DNA of 64,000 nt from Limosilactobacillus caecicola (lineage in GTDB: Bacteria; Bacillota; Bacilli; Lactobacillales; Lactobacillaceae). The position numbers and the translations under genes are program-made. A model generated the notes under the pieces. The model made no database searches, was not told the origin of the DNA, and saw nothing but the letters and a program-made list of their open reading frames with translations. The DNA is taken from assembly GCF_943192935.1 (NCBI RefSeq), contig NZ_CALPCI010000002.1:248001-312000 (forward strand), in the 5' to 3' direction. Below, piece by piece: positions 25,976-35,142 of this stretch; position 1 is the stretch's first letter, and each line of letters begins with the position of its first letter.

Positions 25976-27319
25976 ATGAATTCAGAACAGATTTATGAAA
26001 CTCTGCAAATGATTAGTAACGAAAACTTGGATGTGCGAACCATCACGATGGGAATTTCGTTACTTGACTGCATTGACAGTGATAGTGACCGGGCCTGCCA
26101 AAAGATTTACGATAAAATTACCCAAAAAGCTGGCAAACTAGTCCAAGTAGGTCAACAGATTGAAGCTGAATATGGAATTCCCATTGCCAACAAACGGGTG
26201 ACGGTGACCCCAATTTCGTTAATTGCCGCTGCTTCACATGATAATAATTATGTAAAGTATGCGCAAACTTTGGATCGGGCTGCCAAGGCCATCGGAATCG
26301 ACTTCATTGGTGGGTTTACCGCTTTAGCGCAAAAAGGCTACCAGGAAGGTGACCGAATCCTCATTAATTCCTTACCGGAAGCCTTAACGGAAACGGACTA
26401 TGTGTGTGCCTCCGTGAATGTCGGTTCGACCAAGAGCGGCATTAATATGGACGCCGTGGCCCAAATGGGGGCGGTCGTGGTGGATGCTGCCAACCGGGAT
26501 TACATGAATAATGCCAAATTGGTGATTTTCTGTAACGCGGTCGAAGATAATCCTTTCATGGCCGGGGGCTTCCACGGGGTCAGCGAGCCCGACACTGTTA
26601 TCAATGTGGGGGTTTCTGGTCCTGGAGTAGTTAAGAACGCTCTGGAAAAGGTGAAGGGACAACCAATGGACGTGGTTGCTGAAACCATCAAGAAAACCGC
26701 CTTTAAGGTCACGCGGATGGGCCAATTAGTCGGTAGCTTAGCTGCCGATGCATTAAAGACTCCCTTTGGGATTGTCGACTTATCGTTAGCACCGACTGCA
26801 GCCGCTGGTGACTCCGTTGCTGAAGTGTTAGAAGAAATTGGGGTTTCCCAAGTCGGTACTCATGGGACTACCGCTGCTTTGGCCATGTTAAATGATGCGG
26901 TCAAAAAAGGTGGCCTGATGGCCTGCAGTCACGTTGGTGGATTGTCAGGGGCCTTCATCCCCGTTTCTGAAGACGCTGGAATGATCAAGAGTGTCGAAGA
27001 CGGTACCCTCAATATTGCTAAATTAGAAGCAATGACGGCGGTTTGTTCAGTGGGGCTAGACATGATTGCTGTCCCTGGTAACACACCAAAAGAGACTATT
27101 AGTGCAATGATCGCTGATGAGGCTGCCATTGGGATGATCAACAGCAAGACCACCGCCGTCCGGGTGATCCCTGTTCCTGGCAAAACTGTTGGGGACACCG
27201 TCGAGTTTGGGGGGCTGCTCGGCCACGCGCCAATTATGGCTGTCAATCCTGCTGAAAGTAAACGGCTAATTGAACGTGGCGGGACCATTCCAGCACCCGT
27301 TCACAGCTTTAAGAACTAA
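25976..27319 (+). CDS. DUF711 (UPF0210/PFL-like) family protein
   Basis: 447 residues, conserved family of unknown activity remotely related to glycyl-radical enzymes by fold but without the glycyl-radical motif. Family marks include [15 protein letters not shown] near residue 22-36, [52 protein letters not shown] and [17 protein letters not shown]. It is full length compared with relatives (about 445-455). Coupled with the ACT-domain gene, which may sense a ligand for it. No precise reaction is assigned. Confidence 0.92.
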   Translation: MNSEQIYETLQMISNENLDVRTITMGISLLDCIDSDSDRACQKIYDKITQKAGKLVQVGQQIEAEYGIPIANKRVTVTPISLIAAASHDNNYVKYAQTLDRAAKAIGIDFIGGFTALAQKGYQEGDRILINSLPEALTETDYVCASVNVGSTKSGINMDAVAQMGAVVVDAANRDYMNNAKLVIFCNAVEDNPFMAGGFHGVSEPDTVINVGVSGPGVVKNALEKVKGQPMDVVAETIKKTAFKVTRMGQLVGSLAADALKTPFGIVDLSLAPTAAAGDSVAEVLEEIGVSQVGTHGTTAALAMLNDAVKKGGLMACSHVGGLSGAFIPVSEDAGMIKSVEDGTLNIAKLEAMTAVCSVGLDMIAVPGNTPKETISAMIADEAAIGMINSKTTAVRVIPVPGKTVGDTVEFGGLLGHAPIMAVNPAESKRLIERGGTIPAPVHSFKN

Positions 27320-27334
27320 TCTGGAGAAAGTCAA

Positions 27335-27820
27335 ATGGCTGACAAAATATTAACTTTCGATTGTTATGGGCACCTTACTGAATACCAACGGAGTGTACGA
27401 CTTTATTGAAAATTATGCTGAAAAGCATGGTTTGTCAGGAGCGCATGCGCGACAAATTTACCTTGCCTCCGTTACCTCAAAGATCAGGGCTGGCAATTAG
27501 TGTTGATGTCCAATACCAGTCACAATCTGATGCGAAAAAGCCTTGAACAATTCGCTGGTTTGATCGATGACGTTATCCTGGCAGATGATGTGCATTGCTA
27601 TAAACTGGATTTGCATTCCTTCAAAGCCGCTCAACAAAAATATGGTTTTGACAACTCCAATCATATCTACATTGCTAATGGTTACTGGTGGGACATTGTT
27701 CCTTGCACCAAGCTGGGCTGGCGAAAAATTTGGGTGCATCGCGAGGGATACCTAGGCAATCCACGGGAACAACCATACCAGGAAATTCAAAACTTAGCAC
27801 AAATTAGCAAAATTCTATAA
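27335..27820 (+). pseudogene. Broken HAD-superfamily hydrolase gene
   Basis: From ATG 27335 the sequence reads MADKILTFDCYG, the HAD motif I with catalytic Asp, followed by a frameshift at about 27372; the next frame gives VYDFIENYAEKHGLSGA. A later frame, open to 27820, reads LMSNTSHNLM (motif II) and carries Lys in CYKLD; YIANGYWWDI follows, where an acidic motif IV would be expected. The total length is about 160 codons instead of about 220-230, so a middle piece is deleted as well. No restored full frame is possible. It sits between the DUF711 gene and the thiolase terminator. Confidence 0.75.
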
Positions 27821-27823
27821 TTA

Positions 27824-27866
27824 AAACGGTGACTAAACCAAGTAAGAAAGGGGTTAGCCACCGTTT
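27824..27866. terminator. Bidirectional terminator
   Basis: AAACGGTGACTAA (27824-27836) pairs with TTAGCCACCGTTT (27854-27866), with T-rich ends on either side, between the HAD remnant and the convergent thiolase. Confidence 0.75.
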
Positions 27867-27882
27867 ATTCGTTATTGAATGA

Positions 27883-29061
27883 TTATTTCCGGGTAATTAA
27901 CGTTGCGGCACCCATGCCACCGCCAATACATAAACTAGCCACGCCGGTTTGAACATGACGCCGTTGCATCTCATATAACAGGGTGACAATAATCCGCGCA
28001 CCCGAAGCACCTAGTGGATGGCCAAGGGCCACCGCACCACCATTCACGTTCACTTTTGCCATGTCCAACCCCAGACGATGAATCACAATCAATGATTGGG
28101 CCGCAAAAGCTTCGTTCAGTTCAAACAGGTCAACATCATCCTGGGTGATTTCGTACTTGGCAAACAGCTTTTGCATCGCGTAATAGGGACCAATTCCCAT
28201 AATGGATGGATCAACCCCAACCGTGGTGTTCCCGCCCCAATAACCAATGATTGGTAAATGATGATCTTGGGCATACTGCTCAGAAGTCATCACCACGGCC
28301 GCTGCACCATCATTAATTCCTGACGCATTACCAGCCGTGACCCGACCATCTGAGCGAAAGACTGGCTTTAGCTTGCTCAACAGTTCCATGGAAGTCTCCC
28401 GAATCGGCTCATCGTCCTTAACCAGGGTCGCCTGGTGATGGCGATCAGTCACTCGAACCGGGGCAATTTCGTCTTCAAACCGACCCGCAGCACGCGCGGT
28501 CAGGGCCTTTTCCTGACTTCGCAAGGCAAATTGGTCAATGGCTTTACGGCTTTCTGGGTAGCAGTCGAGCAGCTTTTCCGTCGTTTCACCCATTGGATAA
28601 CCACCATAGGCATCCTTAAGCCCATCTTCCAGCAATGAATCAATCAATTGACCATCACCAAAGCGGTAACCAAACCGGCCTTTCGGTATCAAATAGGGGG
28701 CGTTCGACATACTTTCCATCCCGCCAGCCACGACAACCTGCGCTTCTCCTAACAGAATCTGTTGGGCTGCAAACCGAATCGCTTGCATTCCAGAACCACA
28801 AACATCATTGATCGTTGTGGCGGGAACGATTTGGTCAATTCCGGCCTTTAGAGCGGCTTGGCGTGCCGGGTTTTGACCTTCCCCAGCCGTTAGCACGTTG
28901 CCCATGAAGATTTCCTCAACGTCCTGCACTGACACCTGAGATTGCTCTAGACTCGCTTTAATGACTGCTGCTCCCAGCTCAACAGCAGTCTTGGTCGCCA
29001 ATTGACCACCCAGTTTACCGATGGCGGTTCGCTTCGCACCCACGAAGACTACTTTATTCAT
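27883..29061 (-). CDS. Acetyl-CoA C-acetyltransferase (thiolase)
   Basis: Joins two acetyl-CoA to acetoacetyl-CoA. In lactobacilli this is step one of the mevalonate pathway for isoprenoids. 392 residues; the catalytic Cys88 (NDVCGSGMQ), His348 (LGHPLGASG) and Cys378 (SLCIGGGMG) fall at the classical numbers. No HMG-CoA synthase or reductase is beside it. It follows the patatin gene by 10 bases on the same strand and probably shares its transcript. Confidence 0.93.
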   Translation of the reverse strand: MNKVVFVGAKRTAIGKLGGQLATKTAVELGAAVIKASLEQSQVSVQDVEEIFMGNVLTAGEGQNPARQAALKAGIDQIVPATTINDVCGSGMQAIRFAAQQILLGEAQVVVAGGMESMSNAPYLIPKGRFGYRFGDGQLIDSLLEDGLKDAYGGYPMGETTEKLLDCYPESRKAIDQFALRSQEKALTARAAGRFEDEIAPVRVTDRHHQATLVKDDEPIRETSMELLSKLKPVFRSDGRVTAGNASGINDGAAAVVMTSEQYAQDHHLPIIGYWGGNTTVGVDPSIMGIGPYYAMQKLFAKYEITQDDVDLFELNEAFAAQSLIVIHRLGLDMAKVNVNGGAVALGHPLGASGARIIVTLLYEMQRRHVQTGVASLCIGGGMGAATLITRK

Positions 29062-29071
29062 GCTGCATTCC

Positions 29072-29929
29072 TCACTTTGCTAAATAATCTGTCAAAAGTG
29101 GCAATAATTCTTCAGCTTGCTGTTGACCCTGATGGTATAGTTCAGCTAATTTATCAGTATTATTTTCGAGCCGGCCCACTTTGACCATATTTTCTGGCGA
29201 GAAAGTAAACCACTTTCCTTGATCAGTCATTTTATTAACCATTTCAACCTGCCGATTGTACATCTCAGGACGTTGAATACCCACTTCAGCAAAGCGGGGC
29301 GCGTCCTTGAAAGTACGATGATAAACCTGTCTAACTAACCGCGAGCTTGGTTTCTTTCGATAATCACGGGGGCGCGTCCGCACGATCACAATCTTGTCAT
29401 AACCTTGAGCCTGGGCCACATCGTAAGGAATCGAATCAGCGACCCCACCATCTAAACAGGCCCCCTTGGAAGTCATTTGTGGTTCCATAATAAAGGGCAT
29501 AGAACACGAAGCCTTGAGGTCATCTTCTAGTTCTTGGCCAGTTGGCTTCTCAAAGGTCACTGTTCGTCCAGAGGAAACTTGCGTAGCCACGATCGTAAAA
29601 TTAGAGGCAGACCGTTGATAAGCACGCTCGTCGAGATTATGCCAGTCCCAACCATGGTCTTGAAATAGGAAATCCAGGTTTAAGATATCCTGGTGTTTAA
29701 AGAGGTGACGAAAAGAAATGTAATCCTTATCTTTCCGATAATGAGTGTTCACGTGGACCATCCGCCCGTACTGTTTTGCTACGTATTGAACACCACAGAG
29801 CGCACCCGCAGAAACCCCGATGACACTGCGAAATTCGATGTGGTGGGCCAAGAACGCATCCGTAATGCCAGTGGAGTATTGCCCACGCATTGCGCCACCT
29901 TCAAGAACCAAAGCCGCATTGTACAACAT
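29072..29929 (-). CDS. Patatin-like phospholipase family protein
   Basis: 285 residues. Lipid acyl hydrolase fold: the oxyanion loop GGAMRGQY at 11-18, nucleophile Ser40 in GVSAG, and catalytic Asp160 in DGGVADSIP. Relatives (the YjjU/RssA-like bacterial class) are putative cytosolic or membrane-associated esterases; the lipid substrate is unknown. No signal peptide. It leads a two-gene unit with the thiolase, probably by genome layout more than by pathway. Confidence 0.88.
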   Translation of the reverse strand: MLYNAALVLEGGAMRGQYSTGITDAFLAHHIEFRSVIGVSAGALCGVQYVAKQYGRMVHVNTHYRKDKDYISFRHLFKHQDILNLDFLFQDHGWDWHNLDERAYQRSASNFTIVATQVSSGRTVTFEKPTGQELEDDLKASCSMPFIMEPQMTSKGACLDGGVADSIPYDVAQAQGYDKIVIVRTRPRDYRKKPSSRLVRQVYHRTFKDAPRFAEVGIQRPEMYNRQVEMVNKMTDQGKWFTFSPENMVKVGRLENNTDKLAELYHQGQQQAEELLPLLTDYLAK

Positions 29930-30182
29930 TAGTAAGATTCCTCCATTCAGTTGCGTAATGGGTTTATTTTACCATTATTAGGGTAGTGGGGATAGTTTTG
30001 TTTTGGTTTAACCATATTGCATTATGTAAAGTCATTGATAACAGTTAAAACTTGTGGGATATTTGTTTACTATTATCGGAATAAACGACAAAACTAATGA
30101 TTTTGCTGTTCGTTTGAGCCATGAAAGGGGTAAAATAAGGGTAGATGTTAAAATGTTGACAATATTGAAAGGGGAAATTTGA

Positions 30183-31589
30183 ATGCCTTGTACAACGATT
30201 TTAGCAGGTAAGAAAGCCACTGCAGATGGTTCCACATTAATTTCGCGGAACGAAGACTGCGGTTTTACTTTTAATCAAAAACACTTTGTCATTGTAAAGC
30301 CTGAAGATCAACCAACGGATTATACGTCCGTGACCTCCAAGGTTCAAATTAAGTTACCGGACAACCCGATGCGGTATTCTGCTGTCCCAGGGATTGCTTC
30401 CCAACAAAAGAAGATGGGAATCTGGGGCGAAGCCGGCATTAATGACGCCAATACCGCCATGTCAGCAACTGAAACTATCACCACTAATTCCCGTGTCTTA
30501 GGAATTGATCCCTTAGTCAAGAAAGGAATTGGTGAAGAGGATATCGTCACCATCGTTTTGCCATATATTCATTCAGCTCGTGAAGGGGTCCAACTATTAG
30601 GACAATACCTCGAAAAATATGGTACCTATGAATCAAACGGGGTGGCCTTTAGCGATAAGGACGAAGTTTGGTACATGGAAACGATTGGTGGCCACCATTG
30701 GGCTGCTCAACGAATCCCTGACGATTCCTACGTGGTTGCACCAAACTGGTTCAGTATTACCAACTTTGATTTTGATTCTGAAGATACAATGGCTTCCGCC
30801 GACCTCCAATCAATGATCGACGACAATCATTTAAACACGGACCCAACCGGCAAGTATAACCTCCGTCATATTTTTGGTAGCCACAAGGACTCTGATTTCC
30901 GTTACAACGTGCCACGGGAATGGTACATCCAACGGCTCTTTAACCCAAGCGATGTCGAAGAACCAGACAATCCAGACCTGCCATTCATGAAAAAGCCAGA
31001 ACGCTTATTGACCGTTGAAGACGTCAAGTATGCGCTGAGTTCTCGTTATCAACGGACGCCTTATGACCCTTACGATGAAAAAGGAACCGCTGCGCAACGA
31101 AATGCCTTTCGGCCAGTTGGCTTCCAACGGAATGCGGAAGTCCACATCTTACAAGTACGGAGTGATGTACCCGCTAAAGAGGCCGGTATTTGCTGGTTAT
31201 CGTTTGGTCCAAACGCCTTTAACGCCGTTGCCCCATTCTATACCAATGTGTTAGACACGCCAGCCGAATACAAAAATACGCAAACGCACTTTGATATCCA
31301 AAATATCTACTGGGTTAACCAACTATTGGCAACGATTGCGGATGGTCACCCACGGCGTTACCAACAAACGTTGGAAAACATGGTTCAAAATGTCATGGCT
31401 GCTGGCCGGCGTGTTCTGCGGGAAACTGATCCGGCTGCTGCCAAGCTTGATGGGGCAGAATTACAAAAGGCATTGCAAGACGCTAACGCCAAAACTGCCC
31501 AAGCTGCTTACAAGTTCGCCATGAAGTGCCTTGGTGAAATGGTTGAAAATGGGGCCCTCAAGCTGAATTTGAACTACGGTAATGAATAA
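30183..31589 (+). CDS. pepD: C69-family dipeptidase
   Basis: Ntn-hydrolase with broad dipeptide specificity, known as PepDA in lactobacilli. 468 residues. The catalytic Cys is at residue 3 (MPCTTI), which after loss of the first residues can act as N-terminal nucleophile; RNED near residue 21-24 is also conserved. The internal WGEAGIND and WYMETIGGHHWAAQR motifs are typical. RBS AAAGGGG precedes the ATG. Monocistronic, with terminator at 31605. Confidence 0.92.
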   Translation: MPCTTILAGKKATADGSTLISRNEDCGFTFNQKHFVIVKPEDQPTDYTSVTSKVQIKLPDNPMRYSAVPGIASQQKKMGIWGEAGINDANTAMSATETITTNSRVLGIDPLVKKGIGEEDIVTIVLPYIHSAREGVQLLGQYLEKYGTYESNGVAFSDKDEVWYMETIGGHHWAAQRIPDDSYVVAPNWFSITNFDFDSEDTMASADLQSMIDDNHLNTDPTGKYNLRHIFGSHKDSDFRYNVPREWYIQRLFNPSDVEEPDNPDLPFMKKPERLLTVEDVKYALSSRYQRTPYDPYDEKGTAAQRNAFRPVGFQRNAEVHILQVRSDVPAKEAGICWLSFGPNAFNAVAPFYTNVLDTPAEYKNTQTHFDIQNIYWVNQLLATIADGHPRRYQQTLENMVQNVMAAGRRVLRETDPAAAKLDGAELQKALQDANAKTAQAAYKFAMKCLGEMVENGALKLNLNYGNE

Positions 31590-31604
31590 ATAAAGTTAAT
31601 CGGC

Positions 31605-31642
31605 AACGTCTAGCTCCAGTGAACGGGAGCTGGGCGTTTTTT
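31605..31642 (+). terminator. Terminator after pepD
   Basis: AACGTCTAGCTCC pairs with GGAGCTGGGCGTT (G-T steps), followed by TTTT. It ends about 18 bases before the next start codon, so it could also modulate readthrough into the iminopeptidase gene. Confidence 0.75.
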
Positions 31643-31660
31643 CTGCGAAAGGATTCAAAT

Positions 31661-32542
31661 ATGCAAATACAAGAAGGCTATGTACCATTCGGTAAATACC
31701 AAACTTATTACCGGATCGTTGGTAACGAAAGCAAGAAGCCGCCCTTATTATTACTCCATGGTGGGCCTGGATCGACTCATAACTACTTTGAAGTCCTTGA
31801 TGATTTAGCAGCCCAGGATCAGCGACAAATCATCATGTATGACCAGGTGGGGTGCGGCAAGTCATCTGACCTTGCTGATCCGAATGATTACAATCAGGAG
31901 ACGTGGGTCAAAGAATTGATCAACCTCCGTGAGTACCTGCACCTCGATCAACTCCATTTGTTAGGACAATCGTGGGGTGGCATGCTGGCGATCATCTATT
32001 GTTGTGATTATCATCCACAGGGCCTTAAAAGTGTGATTTTAGCTAGTACTCTGTCTTCGGCCCGGTTATGGAGCAGTGAACAACATCGCTTGATTAAACA
32101 ACTACCGGCCGCTGAACAGGCGGCAATCGCCCGTGCTGAACAAACTGGTGATTACCATACGAAGGATTACTTAGCAGCCAACCATCATTACATGCAGCTC
32201 CATGCTCAAGCAGACCCGACATCAAGCAGTCCTGAATGCCTCCGCCGGCCGAAGAGGGTTGGAACGGTAGCTTACGAAACCGCCTGGGGGCCAAACGAAT
32301 ATACACCGATCGGGAATCTACGGGATTACGAATACACAGATCAATTAGAACAATTAACGGTCCCGGCCCTGATTACTGATGGGACAAACGACCTGTGTAC
32401 GCCACTCGTTGCCAAGACGATGTACGATCACATTCCAAACGCCAAGTGGCAGCTCTTTCAGGGATGTCGGCACATGGTATTTACCGAACGCCTGAAAGAA
32501 TATCAACAATTATTAATATCTTGGCTAAATCAACATGATTAA
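31661..32542 (+). CDS. pip: Proline iminopeptidase (alpha/beta hydrolase, S33)
   Basis: Releases N-terminal proline from peptides. 293 residues from ATG 31661; an upstream in-frame start at 31619 lies in the terminator hairpin and is rejected. The oxyanion HGGPG is at residues 33-37 and nucleophile Ser104 in GQSWGG. The acid is in LITDGTNDLCTP and His in GCRHMVF near the end. The RBS is weak (AAAGGA). Together with pepQ and pepD it gives a set of proline and dipeptide peptidases for amino acid supply. Confidence 0.9.
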   Translation: MQIQEGYVPFGKYQTYYRIVGNESKKPPLLLLHGGPGSTHNYFEVLDDLAAQDQRQIIMYDQVGCGKSSDLADPNDYNQETWVKELINLREYLHLDQLHLLGQSWGGMLAIIYCCDYHPQGLKSVILASTLSSARLWSSEQHRLIKQLPAAEQAAIARAEQTGDYHTKDYLAANHHYMQLHAQADPTSSSPECLRRPKRVGTVAYETAWGPNEYTPIGNLRDYEYTDQLEQLTVPALITDGTNDLCTPLVAKTMYDHIPNAKWQLFQGCRHMVFTERLKEYQQLLISWLNQHD

Positions 32543-32677
32543 TTTAATGGTCAATCAGTCCGCTGTTTATTTTTTCGTGAGTAAAAAATTTTTAAAAACG
32601 GCAGCAAGTTTAATAACGTGAACCATACTCATTGATCAATGAACCACATTCCGTTACTTTTTTAAAGTTATCCATGC

Positions 32678-32683
32678 TATACT
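32678..32683 (+). promoter_or_regulatory. Extended -10 promoter of pnuC
   Basis: TGCTATACT gives an extended -10 (TGn plus TATACT at 32678-32683); the -35 is poor. Transcription would begin near 32690, giving a leader of about 90 bases. Confidence 0.55.
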
Positions 32684-32689
32684 GGTTAA

Positions 32690-32753
32690 CCAGTGACAGA
32701 ATTGTCCAAGATGCCTGCGGGCGGATAAGGCACGGTTGAAACGACCGTGAACC
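32690..32753 (+). ncRNA. Candidate leader riboswitch upstream of pnuC
   Basis: The 5' leader holds compact structure: GCC-TGCG-GGC (32713-32722) and a perfect CACGGT/ACCGTG hairpin (32731-32736 with 32744-32749). A second GGC at 32729-32731 could compete with the first stem, as in a pseudoknot. Purine-rich GGATAAGG lies between the stems. pnuC leaders in lactic acid bacteria are known to host the small NAD+-II (pnuC-motif) riboswitch. The identity here is suggested by gene context and structure only. Confidence 0.45.
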
Positions 32754-32778
32754 TAAATTATTAAAGGAGTTTGTATCA

Positions 32779-33516
32779 ATGGGAAATTCTCATGAAAACT
32801 ATTTTGTTTGGTTGTTTAGACAATTAAAGGGGTGGCCAATTCAAAACTACATGTTGTGGTTTTTCGCCTTTGGCTTCCAATTAGCACTATTAATTGAGGC
32901 TAAGGTGACAACCGTAACTGTTATCACCTTTATTGGAACTCTGCTTGGGACCCTCTGTGTCTTAGCGATCAATGCCACCAAAGCCATTAATGGTTGGCTG
33001 GGTTTGATCAGTGCCGCATGTTTCATTTATGCTGGCTGGGCTGCCAAAAATTACTTATCAATTTTTGAACAGGTCGCATATATTGCGACCTTGGACCTGC
33101 CCGTAATTTTGGCAATCAATTCGTGGAACGATGATACCAAGAACCACCTGCGGAAATTTGGGGCCAAACAATGGGCAATTGCAATTATCGGGACGTTGTT
33201 AGTGTACGTCATTTCCGGCTACCTAATTGGCAAGTTTACGAATGACCCACGGCCTTGGATTGATGCCATCAGTTTCTCCATTAGCTTAACAGCTGGGATC
33301 ATGTGCTTCATGCGATACAACAACCAGTACTTCTGGTGGCTAGCATCAGGGATCTTCCAATTAATTTTGTGGGGAGTGACCTACGCCCAGGGTGACGCCA
33401 CCCTGGCAATGGCCATCAACAGTTTAATCTACGTGATTAATGATATTCTCGCCTTTACGGTTAGTCCTTGGTTCAACCACGGTCGGCAAAAGGCAGGATT
33501 AAATAAAATCGAATAA
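32779..33516 (+). CDS. pnuC: Nicotinamide riboside transporter PnuC
   Basis: Membrane carrier for nicotinamide riboside, feeding NAD synthesis in vitamin-requiring bacteria. 245 residues with about seven helices. The family pattern W-x(n)-N-D-D near helix 5 (AINSWNDDTKNHL) and the C-terminal FWWLASGIFQLILWGVTYAQGD region with W and Q residues of the substrate channel are seen. RBS AAAGGAG. Expression may be under the leader at 32690-32753. Confidence 0.9.
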   Translation: MGNSHENYFVWLFRQLKGWPIQNYMLWFFAFGFQLALLIEAKVTTVTVITFIGTLLGTLCVLAINATKAINGWLGLISAACFIYAGWAAKNYLSIFEQVAYIATLDLPVILAINSWNDDTKNHLRKFGAKQWAIAIIGTLLVYVISGYLIGKFTNDPRPWIDAISFSISLTAGIMCFMRYNNQYFWWLASGIFQLILWGVTYAQGDATLAMAINSLIYVINDILAFTVSPWFNHGRQKAGLNKIE

Positions 33517-33520
33517 CGAG

Positions 33521-33555
33521 AAAATCCGTCAGGAAACACATTCCTGGCGGATTTT
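33521..33555. terminator. Bidirectional terminator between pnuC and kptA
   Basis: AAAATCCGTCAGGAA pairs with TTCCTGGCGGATTTT (one G-T step), a long stem with a 5-base loop, between convergent genes. Confidence 0.88.
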
Positions 33556-34102
33556 AGTTTGGAAATTGAATGTAGCGGGGCGGGAGCTCATCACATAGCC
33601 AAACGCGGCCGTTGCCGACGTAGAATTTGATGCCATCCGCAACAGCCTGCTTCGTGTTAATTTGAAGAATCACCGGTCGATTATCGTGCCGACGCCCCAC
33701 CTCGGTGGCCATTGGCACATCTGTGGAAAGGTGGACGTACTGACGTTTCATTGGCAATAGGCCTAACTTCTTAATGCTTGGCATGAAGCGACGGGCCGTC
33801 CCATGATAAAGGACCGCTGGTGGTGTTGCCTGATGATGACTGATAATGCCAGGAATGGAATGACCATAAAGTGCACAGATTTTGCCATCCTTAATTCGGA
33901 ACCGTTCCTTATTCGCATGTGCCATGACTTGCTCAATCCGTGCTTGTGTCAATGGTGGATTAAAGTGATGGACCCGGTTAAAAGCAGCCAATAATTGCGA
34001 AAGGTCGGTATAGCCGTACTGGTCTAATTGCAGTCCGTACTTATCTGGATTGTGCCGCAAAGCATAGGAAAGCTTTTTGCTAATGTAAACGTCTGGTTTC
34101 AT
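33554..34102 (-). CDS. kptA: RNA 2'-phosphotransferase, Tpt1/KptA family
   Basis: Removes an internal 2'-phosphate from RNA with NAD+ as acceptor. 182 residues: an N-terminal winged-helix half with SKKLSYALRHNPDKYGL (conserved Lys, Arg, His of the family), then the ADP-ribosyltransferase-like half with LYHGTARR, GLLPMKRQYVHLS and ILQINTKQA. The second catalytic Arg is in the MKRQYVHLS motif. Bacteria lack the tRNA splicing that needs it in yeast, so the substrate is an open question. The last bases overlap the terminator stem. Confidence 0.9.
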   Translation of the reverse strand: MKPDVYISKKLSYALRHNPDKYGLQLDQYGYTDLSQLLAAFNRVHHFNPPLTQARIEQVMAHANKERFRIKDGKICALYGHSIPGIISHHQATPPAVLYHGTARRFMPSIKKLGLLPMKRQYVHLSTDVPMATEVGRRHDNRPVILQINTKQAVADGIKFYVGNGRVWLCDELPPRYIQFPN

Positions 34103-34181
34103 AATTTGAGTCCTCCAGCATCATCAGTTTTTAGATTATTATATAATAGAGACAGCAAATAATATGAAGGTGATGGTTAAA

Positions 34182-35054
34182 ATGAAAATTGGCTTTATTG
34201 GTACCGGGGTCATGGGGACCGGAATTATCAATAATCTCCTCAACCATGGTGAAGAAGTCACAGTCTATAACCGGACGAAAGCACACGCCCAAGTAGTGCT
34301 GGATAACGGCGCCCGGTGGGCCGACTCTGTTGCGGCATTAACCCAGCAAGCGGATGCGGTCTTCACCATGGTTGGTTTTCCAACGGACGTGGAAGAAATC
34401 TACTTTGGTGACCAGGGAATTATTGCAAATGCCCATGCGGGCCAATACTTGGTCGACATGACCACTAGTAAACCAGCCTTAGCCCAACGGATTGCAAAGG
34501 CTGGCCAACAAAAGGGCGCCCACGTTTTGGATACACCAGTTTCCGGTGGGGATGTCGGTGCACAAAAGGGAACCCTCACCGTGATGGTTGGTGGTCAACA
34601 AGCGGTATTGGATCAACTGAAGGGGCTCTTTGCCGAATTTTCCGCTTCCGTCAAGCTCTTTGGCCCCGCCGGTAGCGGTCAAAATGCTAAAATGGCTAAC
34701 CAAATAATGATTGCGGGGACCATGACGGGAATGTGTGAAGCACTAGTTTATGCTAAAGCAGCCGATTTAAACTTAGCAGAAGTCATCGCGACTCTACAAG
34801 CTGGGGCCGCTGAAAACTTTAGTCTGGATTCATATGGCCCACGGATTCTTAAAGGAGACTACACACCAGGCTTCTTCGCCAAGCACTTTCTCAAGGACCT
34901 CCGCATTGCCTTGGAAACCGCTGAGGAAATGCAGATTGACTTGCCAGCAAGCAAAGAAGCCAAACAGTTATACGAAGTACTGGTTGATGATCAGCAATTG
35001 GGTAACGATGGTACGCAGGCGTTAATCAAACTGTGGTGGAACGAAAGCAAGTAA
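34182..35054 (+). CDS. Beta-hydroxyacid dehydrogenase (3-hydroxyisobutyrate dehydrogenase family)
   Basis: NAD(P)-dependent oxidoreductase of 290 residues. The ATG at 34182 is preferred because AAGGTGATGG lies upstream; two further in-frame ATGs at 34164 and 34173 surround that site. N-terminal Rossmann motif GFIGTGVMGTGI; the substrate motif DTPVSGGDVGAQKGTL and the catalytic Lys in GSGQNAKMANQ are present. Substrates of the family include tartronate semialdehyde, succinic semialdehyde and 3-hydroxyisobutyrate; this one is not assignable. Confidence 0.9.
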   Translation: MKIGFIGTGVMGTGIINNLLNHGEEVTVYNRTKAHAQVVLDNGARWADSVAALTQQADAVFTMVGFPTDVEEIYFGDQGIIANAHAGQYLVDMTTSKPALAQRIAKAGQQKGAHVLDTPVSGGDVGAQKGTLTVMVGGQQAVLDQLKGLFAEFSASVKLFGPAGSGQNAKMANQIMIAGTMTGMCEALVYAKAADLNLAEVIATLQAGAAENFSLDSYGPRILKGDYTPGFFAKHFLKDLRIALETAEEMQIDLPASKEAKQLYEVLVDDQQLGNDGTQALIKLWWNESK

Positions 35055-35066
35055 AAAGATGAGACT

Positions 35067-35107
35067 AATAATAGCCAAGAATCAGTAATGATCCTTGGCT
35101 ATTATTT
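35067..35107 (+). terminator. Terminator after the dehydrogenase
   Basis: AATAATAGCCAAG (35067-35079) pairs with CTTGGCTATTATT (35094-35106), with T-rich end. Confidence 0.8.
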
Positions 35108-35132
35108 CATATGACATGTTGGTCATATGAAA
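35105..35132. repeat. Perfect inverted repeat between convergent genes
   Basis: TTTCATATGAC, a 6-base spacer and GTCATATGAAA form an 11-bp perfect stem just after the dehydrogenase terminator and before the stop of the GNAT gene. It could be the GNAT gene terminator, but no T-run is evident on the minus strand. Confidence 0.6.
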
Positions 35133-35142
35133 TTATTATAAA

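Noticed and set aside
27500-27820. Separate 106-residue protein
   Set aside because: It is the C-terminal piece of the broken HAD gene, including motif II, so it is listed as pseudogene.
35105-35132. Attachment site or transposon end
   Set aside because: Only one short inverted repeat, with no transposase, integrase or target duplication nearby; more probably a 3' hairpin.
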